The translations under genes and the position numbers were made by a program. From Saprospirales bacterium (GTDB taxonomy: Bacteria > Bacteroidota > Bacteroidia > Chitinophagales > Saprospiraceae): 64,000 nucleotides of DNA. The notes beneath the pieces are model-generated. The model searched no databases, was not told where the DNA came from, and saw nothing but the letters and a program-made list of their open reading frames with translations. Below are positions 15,585 to 25,900 of this stretch, piece after piece (within the stretch, counting starts at the first letter, position 1; each line of letters opens with the position of its first letter). The stretch is from NCBI GenBank assembly GCA_016711045.1, contig JADJTT010000002.1, positions 1 to 64,000 on the forward strand, given 5' to 3'.

Positions 15585-18500
15585 TCAAAGCCTGGGTGGC
15601 AGCAGAAAATACAACAACGGCGTCACGATCCGGCTCAGGAAGGTGGAACTGATGAGGCCTCCGATCAACACCCATGCCAGGGGGAGATGAGCGGGGAGTT
15701 TTCCAGCACCAGCGGGGTGAGGCCGCCGATAGCGGTCATCGAGGTGAGCAGGATGGGTAGGAAGCGAGTCTCGGCCCCTTCGATGATGGCTTGTCGAAGC
15801 GGCATGCCTTGCGCCCGGAGTTGGTTGGTGTAGTCTACCAGCAGAATAGAGTTCTTGATCTCAATACCCACCAGGGCGATCATGCCAACGGTAGCGACAA
15901 ACGACAGGGTTTCCCCGATCAGGTACAACGTCACCAGGGCTCCGATGATCCCCAGGGGTACGACCGACAGCACGATCAGGGTGCTTTTGAAAGTGCGGAA
16001 TTCAAGGATCAATATGGCCAACAGTCCGAAGGAAGCGAGGATGATGATCGTGGTCATTCCTCCAAACGATTCCTCCCGGCTCTCCCGCTCGCCGGCGGCG
16101 ACGAAGCTGTATCCTTCCGGCCATTTGACGGTTTCCAGTTTTTCCAGGATCGCGTCCGTGAGTTGGTCGGTATTGTAACCGGTCTTTACGAAGCTGTTCA
16201 CATTGGTATAGCGCTCCTTGTTGAAGTGCCGGATGAGCGAGGGAGAGTTTTTCAATTCCAGATCGGCCACCTGGCTGAGTGGCACCAGGGCGCCGGAGAG
16301 GCTGCTGACGTATATTTTGGAAAACAGTTGCAGGGCCTCTTCCCGTGTTTCATACAAGGAAATATTGATCTTGTACTCATCGCCCTCTTCGGTGCGGAAT
16401 ACCCCTTCTTCCAATCCAGCGAGGCCAAGGCGCACGGTGCGGGCGATCTCTGCGGGTAAAATACCCAGCATCCCCGCCTTGTCGCGGTGGATGACCACCT
16501 CCATATCGGTTTTCGTGCGGCGAAGCCGGTTGTTGACATAGAGGGTGCCCTCGGTGTTGTCCATGATCGATTCCACGTCCATGGACAAAGCCCGCAAGGT
16601 GTCGAGGTTGGGGCCCAGAATACGGATCTCAATGGGCGCCACTACGGGGGGACCTTGCTGGAAATTCACGACCCGGATCTCGGCGCCGGGATAGCGGTCA
16701 AACTGCGCGCGCAGGGTGTCGGAAAAGGCCGTGATCTCCGGCATATGCATGCCCGGATCAACTTGCACAAACAACTGGGCGTAGTTGGGGGAAGACTGTT
16801 TCTGGAATTCGTTGTAATAGATACGCGGATTGCCTTTGCCAATATTGGCACTGACACTTACAACCTCCGGCATATCCAAAATAGAAGACTCGATCTCCTT
16901 GGTGATAATATCGGTCTCCTCCAGGTTGGTGCCCAAAGGCGTTTCGATATTCACCATCAGCATGGGTTTTTCCGACATAGGAAAGAGGCTGAACCCAATT
17001 TGGGGAATGAGCATCAGGCTGCCACCAAAAATAGTAGCCGCTCCGGCCAAGGTAATGAGGGGGTGTTTGAATGCCCATTCCAGGATCACATGGTAAGGCT
17101 TATTCAGGTATCGGTTGAAAGCCCGAAGAAAAAAGTTGCCTTCCGGTCGCTCGTGTGGCTTCAGGATGATGCTCGACAGAAAGGGGATGATCGTGATGGC
17201 CACAAAAAGAGAGGCCAATACCGTCATGATCACCGCCATGGGCAGACTCCGGATAAACTGGCCGGAGCCCTCCGGCAGAAAGGCCAGGGGCATGAATGCC
17301 AGGATCAAGGTGGCCGTACAACCCACTACAGCCACCCCGATCTGCTTGGTGGCCGCGATGGCGGCTTCTTTTTTGGAATATCCTTGCCTAAGGAACCGCT
17401 CGATATTTTCCACAATCACAATGGAGTCGTCTACCAGCAACCCCAGCGCCACGACCATTCCCACGATGCTGAGTTGGTTGAGGGTGTAATCCAGCAGGTC
17501 GAGGATAGCTAGTCCAATGGCCAGAGAGAGCGGAATGGAGATCATCACCACGATGGACGCACGAGTGCCCAGGGGCAGCAAGGTCAGCAACACGAGGAAC
17601 ACAGCGATGGCGAAATCGCGGCCCAGTCCGGAAAGGCGTCGCTGCACGCTTTTCGCCTGATCGAAGCTGGTTTCCAGCTGCATCTCGGCAGGCAGTCCTT
17701 TCTCAAAGCTGGCCAGTACGGGTTCCATTTTTTCGCGCACCTGCACGATGTTTTTGCGGTCCTTCATCATGGTCACCACCCAAATAGCGCGCTTTCCGTT
17801 GAAGCGGGCCAGGTGGCTGGCATCGGCTTCCCCGTAGTGCGCGTCGGCAATGTCGGACAGGTGCACGATCCGGCCATCGGAGGAAGCGTGGACCACCGTT
17901 TGGCGGATATCCTCCAGGCTACGGAAATCCGAGGCCGTTTTGATGTTGAATCGCTTCGGACCAATGTCGATGCTACCGCCCGGAATGTTGATGTTATTGG
18001 CCTGAATACTGCCCAGTACCTGGTTGAGCGCCAGGCGGTTTTGGGCCATTTTTTCCAAATCGATCTTCACCTGGACTTCCTGGTCCGGGTAGGCCTGGAT
18101 CTCCACTCGTTTCAGGTCTGTGAGCTTTTCCAGTCGGGTCTTCAGCTCCTCGGCTTTTTGTTCCAGGTCATCATAGCTGGCCGTCTCGGAGATCAGGGCC
18201 GTTTGGAGAATGGCTACATCGGAAGAAGCGGCCTTGATGATCTCCAACGAATAAATATCTTCGGGCAGATCGGGCAACAACTTGTTGATCTCCCGGGTGA
18301 TGTCATTGTTTTTAGCATCGCGGTCCACCCCATAGTTGAATTCGACCTGCATGAGCATGACGCCGTCGTCGCAATTGGTCTCGATTTTTTTGATATCATC
18401 CAGCTCGTAGATGACATCTTCGATCGGATCGGCCACCAATTCTTCAATATCGGAAGGACTGGTGCCGGGAAACACAGCCAACACGATAAAAATAGGCGCA

Positions 18501-18621
18501 TCGAAAGGGGGGTCTTCTCCGCGTGGCATATTGAGGAGGGAACTGACCCCAGCACCAGCACCATCAGAAAAATGATGAGCGTAAAGGAGGAGTTCCGGAC
18601 GAAAAATTCCGAAAATTTCAT
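15585..18621 (-). CDS. RND efflux pump, AcrB/MexB superfamily, two frameshifts
   Basis: About 1,013 residues once repaired. The N-terminus (MKFSEFFVRNSSFTLIIFL, from ATG at 18621) and the main body (from MPRGEDPPFDA) are in different frames; one extra base in the C4 run at 18547-18550 joins them as LGVSSLLNMPRGED. At the other end the body stops early at 15665, but one extra base in the G5 run at 15680-15684 restores SPLAWVLIGGLISSTFLSRIVTP and a stop at 15585. Seen: large periplasmic domains, the TM4 segment VVALGLLVDDSIVIVEN with the proton-relay aspartates, and later GMIALVGIEIKNSILLVDY. Proton-driven tripartite export with the MFP and TolC genes upstream. Substrate unknown. Both lesions look like sequence error. 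Confidence 0.88.
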
Positions 18622-18637
18622 AAAGGTTAGTTTTTTC

Positions 18638-18669
18638 AAATAGACCGCGCCGCTGGCGACGGTCTATTT
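18638..18669. repeat. Hairpin with GCCGCTGGC apex between MFP and RND genes
   Basis: AAATAGACCG / CGGTCTATTT arms around CGCCGCTGGCGA. It contains the stop codon of the adaptor gene. Same apex class as 28305, 50428 and 15469. Confidence 0.8.
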
Positions 18670-19710
18670 ATTAATTTTAATTAACTGACCATCGCGTAAA
18701 TAAGGCGCCCCGGCGGTAACGACGGTAGCTATTCCATCGAGGCCGCTGGATATGGCTACTTTTTCTCCGATGAGAAAAGCGATCGTCACCTGGACCTTTT
18801 GGGCTTTACCGTCCGGTCCGGGGGCGTACACAAATCCTTTATTGCCGTCGCTCTCCACCAGCGATTCGATGGGTATGAGTGCGTAAGCGCCGTTTTTTCG
18901 GGGTTGGAGCTCAACCGAGGCCACCAATCCGGCGGCGAGACGTTTGCCTTTGGGATTGAGTTTAAGTTCGGCATCGAATGTGCCGCTCATCGGGTTGGCG
19001 ACATCAGCCAGTTTGGTCACTGCTGCCGGGAAGGTTTCGGCCGGGTAGGCGTCCAGGTGCACCTGGGCCTGATCGCCTTCGTGGAGGCGCGCCCAGTCAC
19101 GGTCGGAGAGCCCCACCTTCACCACCCAGTCTTGCTGGCCGGTGCCGATCAGGTAGAAAACCGGCATGCCGGGGCCGGTCACTTCTCCTTCGTTGAGCAA
19201 CTTGGCTACGACCTTGCCCGCAAAAGGCGACCGGATCTCGGAAAATTGCTTATTGAACTCGGCGATATGCACATTTTGGCCAGCTACCTCCACCGCAGTG
19301 GTGGCATTCTGCACCTGTTCGAGGGTAGCGATGCTATCGGCGAGGAGGTTTTCGGCCCGTTGGAGGTCGCGTTTGGATTTCTCCAGCCCTTCTTTTGCTT
19401 GCTGCACCTGGGCTTCGATCTCCGTCAAGTCGAGGGTAGCGAGCAGTTGGCCTGCTTTTACAAAATCGCCTTCATCGACAAAGGTGCGACGGATGATGCC
19501 TCCGGTTTTGAAGGAGACGCGGGCTTCGTTGGAGGCGCCGACCATCCCGGATGCATGGATGGAAGGAGAAAGCTCGGAACGCTCTACCTGTGCAGTTTTG
19601 ACAAATATGGCGTTCGATTTGGGGCTATCGGGTTGCGGGGAGGCTTCGGGCTTTTCCGAGCAGGCGGAAAAGAGGAAGGTGAGGAGGAAGATTACGGGAA
19701 GATATTTCAT
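18664..19710 (-). CDS. RND efflux periplasmic adaptor (membrane fusion protein), lipoprotein
   Basis: A 348-residue adaptor linking the RND pump to TolC. Lipoprotein signal MKYLPVIFLLTFLFSAC. Order: beta-barrel start (VKTAQVERSELSPSIHASGMVG), lipoyl half-motif (EARVSFKTGGIIRRTFVDEGDFVKAGQLLATLD), alpha-hairpin (about residues 95-150: QQAKEGLEKSKRDLQRAENL), second lipoyl half (SPFAGKVVAKLLNEGEV), and membrane-proximal domain. The acidic-residue-rich architecture is typical of HlyD/AcrA. Second gene of the TolC-MFP-RND set, 38 bases after tolC. Confidence 0.93.
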   Translation of the reverse strand: MKYLPVIFLLTFLFSACSEKPEASPQPDSPKSNAIFVKTAQVERSELSPSIHASGMVGASNEARVSFKTGGIIRRTFVDEGDFVKAGQLLATLDLTEIEAQVQQAKEGLEKSKRDLQRAENLLADSIATLEQVQNATTAVEVAGQNVHIAEFNKQFSEIRSPFAGKVVAKLLNEGEVTGPGMPVFYLIGTGQQDWVVKVGLSDRDWARLHEGDQAQVHLDAYPAETFPAAVTKLADVANPMSGTFDAELKLNPKGKRLAAGLVASVELQPRKNGAYALIPIESLVESDGNKGFVYAPGPDGKAQKVQVTIAFLIGEKVAISSGLDGIATVVTAGAPYLRDGQLIKINK

Positions 19711-19748
19711 AGAGGTTATGCGTTTTATACGTTTGTGAGGGGGTTGGG

Positions 19749-21074
19749 TTATTGGGGGGCGATGGCGCGTTGGAGTTCGGCCCAGTGGATCCAGGCCTGG
19801 TAGCGGGAAATCGATTCCTGGATCTCCAGATTGGTGAGTTGGGTACGGGCGTCGAGTATCTCGATGAAGTTGGCCTGGTTTTCGCGAAAACGGCGCTGGG
19901 TTTCATTGAAATAGCGTTGAGCGGCCTGGATTTGAGGGACATAGCTTTGACATACCAGTACGGCAGTTTGCAGCGATTGCCTGGCTTGCAGGGTTTGCAT
20001 ACCGATCTGTCTGGCTGCCCATTCCCGTTGGGCTTCCGTTGCCAGCAATCCTACTTCCGCTTGTTGGAGTCTTTTGGAATGGCGGGCGCCGTCCCAAAGC
20101 GGTACGTTCACCGAAAGGCCCAGGATGGCGTATCCGCCCCATTCGAAGCCGAAATTTTGGGAACCCAGGTCGAGTTGTGCACCGATGCGGGGCTGGCGGA
20201 AAGCCTTTTCCTGATCGATCAACAGCGTATTGATACGGCCGGCTGTTTCGAGTTGGGACAGCTCTTCCCGGTATCCTTCTTCCGAAACCTCCGTGGCGGG
20301 CAATCCGGCAAAAGCAGGATCGACTTCCACGGGCTCTTCATAAGGACGGCCGAGTAAAAAATTGAAATAGGCCTGAGCGAGGGTTTGCCGGGAGAGGGCT
20401 TCCGTTCGCTGCGATTCCACGGCGCTGGTTTCTCCCTGGATGCGGATAAGGGTGGAGGGAATAGCCATGCCGTTGCGCACGAGTCCCTCGTTGAGCCGGT
20501 AGTTTTCCTGCAACAGTACCAGGGCATTATCATAGATCTTCACGGCTTCCGTGGCCTGCAGAAACTGAAAATAGGCCAGTTTCACATCCCTCTCCAGGTC
20601 GCGCTTTCGGACGGCCAGGGCATCTTCCTGCAACGTCACCTGTTCCGACCGGATCTTGTGCTGGAAACGGATATCCGGGTTGTAAATGGGTTGCGTGGCC
20701 CTTACACGGACATCGTAAAAGTTGTTGGGCAAAAACTGTTCCTCTGCGTTTTCCACTTGTGGAAAGGAGTTCGTCTGGGTCAACTGATTTAAGGTAGAAT
20801 AAACCGGGTTGAGCAGATCGCCAATGGGAATGGAGATGGAGCGTCCCCCTCCAGCAAGGGAATACGTGCCATTGGCGTTTACCTCCGGCATGTAAAAACC
20901 TTTTGCTTCCTGCACGGCCAACTGGCTTCGCTCCAGGAGCAGTACCTGTTCTTTCAAGGCAGGCGACTGCTGCAATGCTTCCTGCACATACGCCTCCAGC
21001 GAACCGCCTTGTCCAAACAGGACCGTGCCGGAAAAAAGAAAAAGTAGAAAGACAAAGATCAAATGGGGTTTCAT
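19749..21074 (-). CDS. TolC-family outer-membrane efflux protein
   Basis: A 441-residue outer-membrane factor with a Sec signal (MKPHLIFVFLLFLFSGTVLFGQ). Two internally related halves of coiled-coil helices are visible, with the repeat hallmarks of OEP domains (EAYVQEALQQSPALKEQVLLLERSQLAVQEAKGFYMPEVNANGTYS in the first, ARQSLQTAVLVCQSYVPQIQAAQRYFNETQRRF in the second). It forms the trimeric outer channel for the MFP/RND pair downstream. A TetR-type operator lies 20 bases before its start codon. Confidence 0.93.
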   Translation of the reverse strand: MKPHLIFVFLLFLFSGTVLFGQGGSLEAYVQEALQQSPALKEQVLLLERSQLAVQEAKGFYMPEVNANGTYSLAGGGRSISIPIGDLLNPVYSTLNQLTQTNSFPQVENAEEQFLPNNFYDVRVRATQPIYNPDIRFQHKIRSEQVTLQEDALAVRKRDLERDVKLAYFQFLQATEAVKIYDNALVLLQENYRLNEGLVRNGMAIPSTLIRIQGETSAVESQRTEALSRQTLAQAYFNFLLGRPYEEPVEVDPAFAGLPATEVSEEGYREELSQLETAGRINTLLIDQEKAFRQPRIGAQLDLGSQNFGFEWGGYAILGLSVNVPLWDGARHSKRLQQAEVGLLATEAQREWAARQIGMQTLQARQSLQTAVLVCQSYVPQIQAAQRYFNETQRRFRENQANFIEILDARTQLTNLEIQESISRYQAWIHWAELQRAIAPQ

Positions 21075-21093
21075 GAAATACGAAGTTTATTTA

Positions 21094-21108
21094 ATTAACA
21101 GTGTTCAA
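21094..21108. promoter_or_regulatory. Second TetR-type operator, before tolC
   Basis: ATTAACAGTGTTCAA, 13 of 15 identical to the operator at 21906-21920, with one full half-site TGTTCAA. It lies 20 bases before the TolC start. Confidence 0.65.
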
Positions 21109-21177
21109 TGTTGGTGTAAAAAAATAGCGCACTCATGTCTGGCTGCGCCCGCCGAAGCGTTAGCGAAGGTGGCGGCA

Positions 21178-21262
21178 ATAGTGACTAGTGACTAGTGACT
21201 AGTGACTAGTGACTAGTGACTAGTGACTAGTGACTGGTCGCTGGTCACTGGTCACTGGTCAC
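21178..21262. repeat. Heptamer tandem array overlapping the 3' end of the TetR gene
   Basis: About eight direct copies of GTGACTA pass into copies of GTCACTG, so the array folds on itself. The last TetR residues (LVTSDQ) are encoded by the array, indicating that the repeat has rewritten the C-terminus. Upstream (21135-21172) a further hairpin CCGCC ... GGCGG is present. Confidence 0.9.
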
Positions 21263-21868
21263 TAATTCATATTGCTTCACCATTTCGCGTAAGCTATAGC
21301 GCATAAGCGGTTCAATTTGTTCCTGCGGAAGGTTTTGGAAGCGTTCGCGAAGGTAGAGGGTAACCAGGCCATGCACGGTGGCCCAAAAGGTGACGCACAA
21401 CACTTCGGGGTCAACCGGTTTAAGTTGGCCCTTTTCTACCGCCTTAATCAATACCGATTTGAAATATTCATAGGTCCGAAATCCGTCTTCCCATTCACAT
21501 TCCGGGTTGATGGCATTCATTGGGGCACGCAGCACAAACATGAGGTCGTACAGCTGCGGATTTTCCAGGGCGAAGGTGATATAGCTATCGCCAATGGCAT
21601 AGACCTGATCAATCGGTTCCTGGTGCACCGCTGTTTTTTCCATCACCTCCATCAATTGATCAAACGCCGTGTGATGCAGCTCGTGGAGGATCTCGTCTTT
21701 GTCCTTGAAATAGACATAGATCGTTCCCGGGCTATATTCGATCCGTTCGGCGATCTTCCGGATGGAGGTATTTTCAAATCCAACTTCCAGGAACACCTCC
21801 ATCGCCCCTTTGAGAATAAGTTGGGACAGCTCCGCTTTCTCACGCTCCTTCCGTTCATTGATGCCCAT
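21245..21868 (-). CDS. TetR/AcrR-family transcriptional regulator
   Basis: A 207-residue regulator. N-terminal helix-turn-helix: GAMEVFLEVGFENTSIRKIAERIEYSPGTIYVYFKDKDEIL, the standard TetR DNA-binding domain with the YxYFKxKDE junction. C-terminal ligand-binding helices follow (VLRAPMNAI and similar). It precedes the TolC-MFP-RND operon in the same direction with a 170-base gap. Both its own promoter and the region before tolC carry the same palindrome (TTGAACA-G-TGTTCAA and a near copy), so autorepression and control of the pump are strongly suggested. Confidence 0.93.
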   Translation of the reverse strand: MGINERKEREKAELSQLILKGAMEVFLEVGFENTSIRKIAERIEYSPGTIYVYFKDKDEILHELHHTAFDQLMEVMEKTAVHQEPIDQVYAIGDSYITFALENPQLYDLMFVLRAPMNAINPECEWEDGFRTYEYFKSVLIKAVEKGQLKPVDPEVLCVTFWATVHGLVTLYLRERFQNLPQEQIEPLMRYSLREMVKQYELVTSDQ

Positions 21869-21897
21869 ACTGAATTACTTTTAATTATTTAACGATG

Positions 21898-21928
21898 CAA
21901 ATTTATTGAACAGTGTTCAAAAATGCAA
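21898..21928 (-). promoter_or_regulatory. TetR gene promoter with operator inside the spacer
   Basis: On the minus strand TTG (21928-21926), 20 bases, then TAAATTTG (21905-21898), both perfect. The spacer holds the palindrome TTGAACA-G-TGTTCAA at 21906-21920. Binding there would directly block the polymerase. Confidence 0.75.
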
Positions 21929-22031
21929 GATGGCTATGAAAAAAATAAATGTTTTTTTTGTTTTAAAATAAATGTTTTAAATTAAAGCCGTCATTTGCCC
22001 CCTGTTTATGCCGAAAGACTAAACAGGAATC

Positions 22032-22787
22032 ATGGAAAAATTCAAAAACCGCTATCGAATTGCACCTTTCCGCTTAAGAAGCTGGGATTACGGAGCGCCC
22101 GGGCTCTACTTCATCACCATTTGCACGCATAAGAAGGCCCATTATTTCGGCAAGATCATCTTCGCCTTGCCTCCCGAGATCCCGCATCCCCCGTACAGCC
22201 GCGATACCTCGCGGCTCTCCCCCAGCTCTCCTCCCCCGCCCGGGAAAAATGCCGACACCCCCCCGCTATCCCGCACAGCCGCGATACCTCGCGGCTCCCT
22301 CAGCTCTCCTCCCCCGCCCGGAAAAAATGCTGACACCCCCCCAAGGCTTCCTCCAAATCATCCTATTCTACCCAAAAACTTCGACGATAACGCACCCGAG
22401 TCGCGAGGTATCGCGACTCTACGGGGGACGGAAATTGGCATGATGGCGGAGAAATATTGGTGGGACATCCCGAAATATCATCCCTACGTGCGATTGGACG
22501 AATTTGTGGTCATGCCCAACCACGTACATGGAATCATCATTATCGACAAGAAGAATTATAAAGGCTGGCGACCGAATAAATTTGGTCCACAATCCCAAAA
22601 TTTGGCCTCTATCCTACGGGGATATAAGTCGGCCGTCACGACTTACGCGAGAAAAAACAATATCGAATTCCAATGGCACCCCAAATACCATGATCGGATT
22701 ATCAGGAATAAAAAGGCCCTTCGGAATATTCGCAATTACATCCGAAGAAACCCCCATAATTGGATGAAGAAAAAATTTCGAAAATAA
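22032..22787 (+). CDS. REP-associated tyrosine transposase (RAYT, Y1/HUH family) carrying an internal repeat insertion
   Basis: A 251-residue single-strand endonuclease-like protein. N-terminal RAYT pattern (RYRIAPFRLRSWDYGAPG, YFITICTHKK), HUH motif MPNHVHGI (H164, H166), catalytic tyrosine candidate Y198 in GYKSAVTTYA, and the C-terminal KYHDRIIRN...IRNYIRRNP block. Such proteins act on palindromic REP hairpins, usually as domesticated single-copy genes. Residues ~46-131 (proline-rich, with two copies of a SSPPPPGKNADTPP unit) are absent from the family and are translated repeat DNA: three hairpins lie inside the coding frame between the first beta strand and the HUH motif. The reading frame survives, but activity is doubtful. 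Confidence 0.85.
   Translation: MEKFKNRYRIAPFRLRSWDYGAPGLYFITICTHKKAHYFGKIIFALPPEIPHPPYSRDTSRLSPSSPPPPGKNADTPPLSRTAAIPRGSLSSPPPPGKNADTPPRLPPNHPILPKNFDDNAPESRGIATLRGTEIGMMAEKYWWDIPKYHPYVRLDEFVVMPNHVHGIIIIDKKNYKGWRPNKFGPQSQNLASILRGYKSAVTTYARKNNIEFQWHPKYHDRIIRNKKALRNIRNYIRRNPHNWMKKKFRK
22188..22427. repeat. REP-like unit inside the RAYT gene
   Basis: Two hairpins in minus orientation (22197-22216 and 22277-22296; stem GCCGCG, apex ATACCT read as AGGTAT on the other strand), each followed by a CTCC..CAGCTCTCCTCCCC spacer copy. One plus-oriented hairpin follows at 22398-22419 (GAGTCGCG-AGGTAT-CGCGACTC) with tail TACGGGGG. All are in frame within the transposase coding sequence. Confidence 0.85.
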
Positions 22788-22796
22788 TGCCTCCCC

Positions 22797-22917
22797 CCCC
22801 CCCGCACAGCCGCGACACCTCGCGGCTCTTCCTCCCCGGGACGCCCTCCGAATCTTTCTTTTTTATCCAAAGACTTCGACTATAACGCATCGGAGTCGCG
22901 AGGTATCGCGACTCTGC
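22797..22917. repeat. REP-like inverted pair downstream of the RAYT gene
   Basis: Minus-oriented hairpin at 22808-22827 (loop ACACCT) and plus-oriented hairpin at 22893-22914 (GAGTCGCG-AGGTAT-CGCGACTC). The intervening text (ATCCAAAGACTTCGAC..TAACGCA) is closely similar to that before the hairpin at 22398, so the two units are copies of one composite element. Confidence 0.85.
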
Positions 22918-22923
22918 TTACGA

Positions 22924-25900
22924 TTACATCCGAAAAACCATCATCGGTCGGAGGGCAAATTCCGGCGCCTGCCCCCACCCCATTGGCGGCCCCATCCGGC
23001 CTTCCAATTCGAGGGAGAGGTGCTGGCCTAATGTCCATCGCATACCGGCGGTGAGGTATGCGGAAAACCGGTCGATGGCAGGCAATGGATCGAGGGCATA
23101 TCCTTGTCCGGGACCTGTCAAACGTGCATTGGCAAAAGACAAATGATGCCAGCTCATCCCGGATCCGAGGAAAGCGGTAACCTTCGCAGGTGGGGTATAA
23201 TACCGAAAACCGCCTTCGGTTGTTAATCCTCGGAAGCTGGTCTCAAACTGGTAAGCTGCACCCACTACCGGGTCTATCCAGGTTTGAGAAATATGTCCTC
23301 CACTATACCCCAACTGCCATTGCATCTGCAATTGATCGGTAAGTCCATATCCGAAGCCAAAACCAATGGGAAAGGACTGCACCCCTGCCTCCACTTCACC
23401 TGGCTCCAGTATGGGGTGCTCGGGAATGAACAGCCCTGGGTTCTCGGGAAAGGCCTCTAATGCCCATTGTGGCCAGGGTGGACCGCTCCCTCCAGCCAAC
23501 AGCTGGATTTCGGGCCCCAGCACCGGGGGCATTACTTCCAGGGTGACCGTCACTGTATTGGATTCACATCCTGCCCCTCCGGCGTCGATGATCCAAATAT
23601 CATAGATTCCTGCAGGCACACCAGTCAGGGTGAAATTGGTGCTATTGGCCTGCCCCACCACGATTCCATTCACCAATACATCCAATGGAAAAATGGGGTT
23701 ACCTGCTACGGACAGCGCAATTTCTCCATCTGAAGCAGTGGGTGAGGACGGGTCGACCACGCCGACCACCTCCAGCGTATAGGGAGGTATATATGGAACG
23801 GTAACGGAAATCTCCTGTGCACAACCCGGAGGTCCTTCCGGGTCTGAGATGAGCAACGTATAGGTTCCTGGAGGCAACGCACCGAAGTCACCGAGAATCA
23901 CCTCCCCGGGCAACTGAGGGGGCACGGTAAAACTGTTCGGGCCCGATACCAAAATGTCAAAGAAACCGGAGCCCGATCCATTCAACAACAGGGTAATATT
24001 ACCCGGGAGGATACAGATGTCGGGATCGACAGTGGTATTCAACACAAAGATGGGTGGCTCCTCAGGCAGGAAAAGTTGAAGGATCTCCGTACAGAAATTT
24101 AGATTATCCGTGATCGTCACTTCGTATAAGCCGGAGAAGAGGTTGGAGATCCCCGGACCAGTACTCCCATCACTCCAGGTAAACGAATATTCTCCCGGGG
24201 GGACGATGTTCAACAATATTTCCCCATTGGGTTGGCCACAGCTGGAAGGAAACAGGACCGGGTTGGGACCAAAGGCGCAGTCGACGGGGGTTAGCTCAAT
24301 GGTCTGCACGCAGAAGCTGGCATTGCCGCATGCATCGAAAGCTACCCAATTGCGCAGGATGATCCCGGAGCATCCATTCAGCCCACTTAGATCATCGTTG
24401 TATACCACCGTTACCGCACCGCATTCATCGATACCCATCGCAGAGCCGGTGACACTGAGGTCCAGTTCCTGCCCACAATCGACCGTAATATTAGGCGGAC
24501 ACACAATAACAGGAGGGGTCACATCCTCGATCACGATCAAATGCTCGCAGGATGCGGTATTCCCGGCGCCGTCTTTGGCGGTCCAGGTGCGCAAAATATC
24601 CGGCAAACAACCGCTGCCGATCAACTGATCTTCGTATTGGATGTCAATCTCTCCAATTGCCGCACAATTATCGGCAGCCTCGGGAAAGCCGGTGTTGCCC
24701 GGATCGGGAGGTAGTTCGCAGGAGAGTTGAATATCCGGTGGACAGGTAATAGTCGGAGCCTCGGTATCTTCCAGGGATATCACTTGTACACAGGAGCTTG
24801 CATTGCCGCATTGATCCACTACCATCCAGGTGCGTTCCATATCCCCCGAGCCCCCTGAGCCGGTAAAATTATCTTCATACGTCAATACCAGATCTTCGGG
24901 AAGGGTACAGTTATCCGCAAATTCAGGAGCGCCGGTCACCATGGGGTCGGGAGTATCTTCACAAGGAATAGTAGTATTTGGCGGACAGGTAATGGTCGGC
25001 GCTGTTTCATCCACGATCAAAATGAGTTGGTCGCAACTGGCAGTAAATCCGGCTTCATCCGTCGCTGTCCAGGTGCGTGTAAGGGTCTGATTGCAAGGCA
25101 CCCCGGTATATTTGTCGACGTAGGTGGTGGGGGGATTGGCCGTGCAATTATCGGTAGCGGTAGCCTGACCTGTGACGCCGGGATCGGTAGGTTCCTCACA
25201 ACTGATCGTCATATCCGGTGGACAGGTGATCTCCGGGGCTTCATTATCCAAAATGGTAAGCGATACATTGGCTGTGGCCGTTTGCCCACAGTCATCTGTA
25301 ACCACATACGTAAAGGATGTATTCTCGCAAAAGCCTTCATCAGGAATAAAGGTAAATGTGCCGTCAAACCCCATATTGAATGTCCCCCCTGCCGGGATGG
25401 TATTACTGATGATTACCAGCCCTTCGCCTTCATCGTTGATCAGCGGGTTTCCGGCAAAAGGCGCTCCGGTGTATCCTTCAAAATCATCATCCACAGCGAG
25501 TATCTGGGGGAGTACAATATTCACCTGTACGTCGGCCGTGGCGGTGCGCCCCTTCTTGTCTTCGATGGTGTAGGAAAAAGTAAATTGAGTGATGGGCGTT
25601 GTCAGAAAGAGCTGGACCTGCAAATTCCCTCCGCCCAGGTCAGTAATGGAGGCGTAAGGAGACTGAGAGGTAGAAATGATCCTTAAATCCTTTCCGGTGT
25701 CATTCGCCAATACATTCACCGTCCCTTCCCCCGGGCAAGCGATCGTCAGCACGTCCGGAGTGGCGGCAGGCGGATCGGGGCGGGTAGCGACATAAATGAT
25801 GACCCCGGTAGCGATCGGTACGCCGGCGATGATCACCCAGGTGATCGGCCGGAGGCCTGTTTTATCAATAGCGCCCGGAAGCGGCCCCGCGAAAAGGGAT

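Noticed and set aside
21181..21262. Heptamer array as an origin iteron cluster
   Set aside because: No initiator gene, no DnaA boxes, and similar arrays with other units occur all over the window.
22728..22940. Shared ATTACATCCGAA near the RAYT 3' end and at the end of the giant protein gene, as a target-site duplication
   Set aside because: The match is only about a dozen bases and the downstream copy is an ordinary part of the giant protein's last codons; chance is sufficient.
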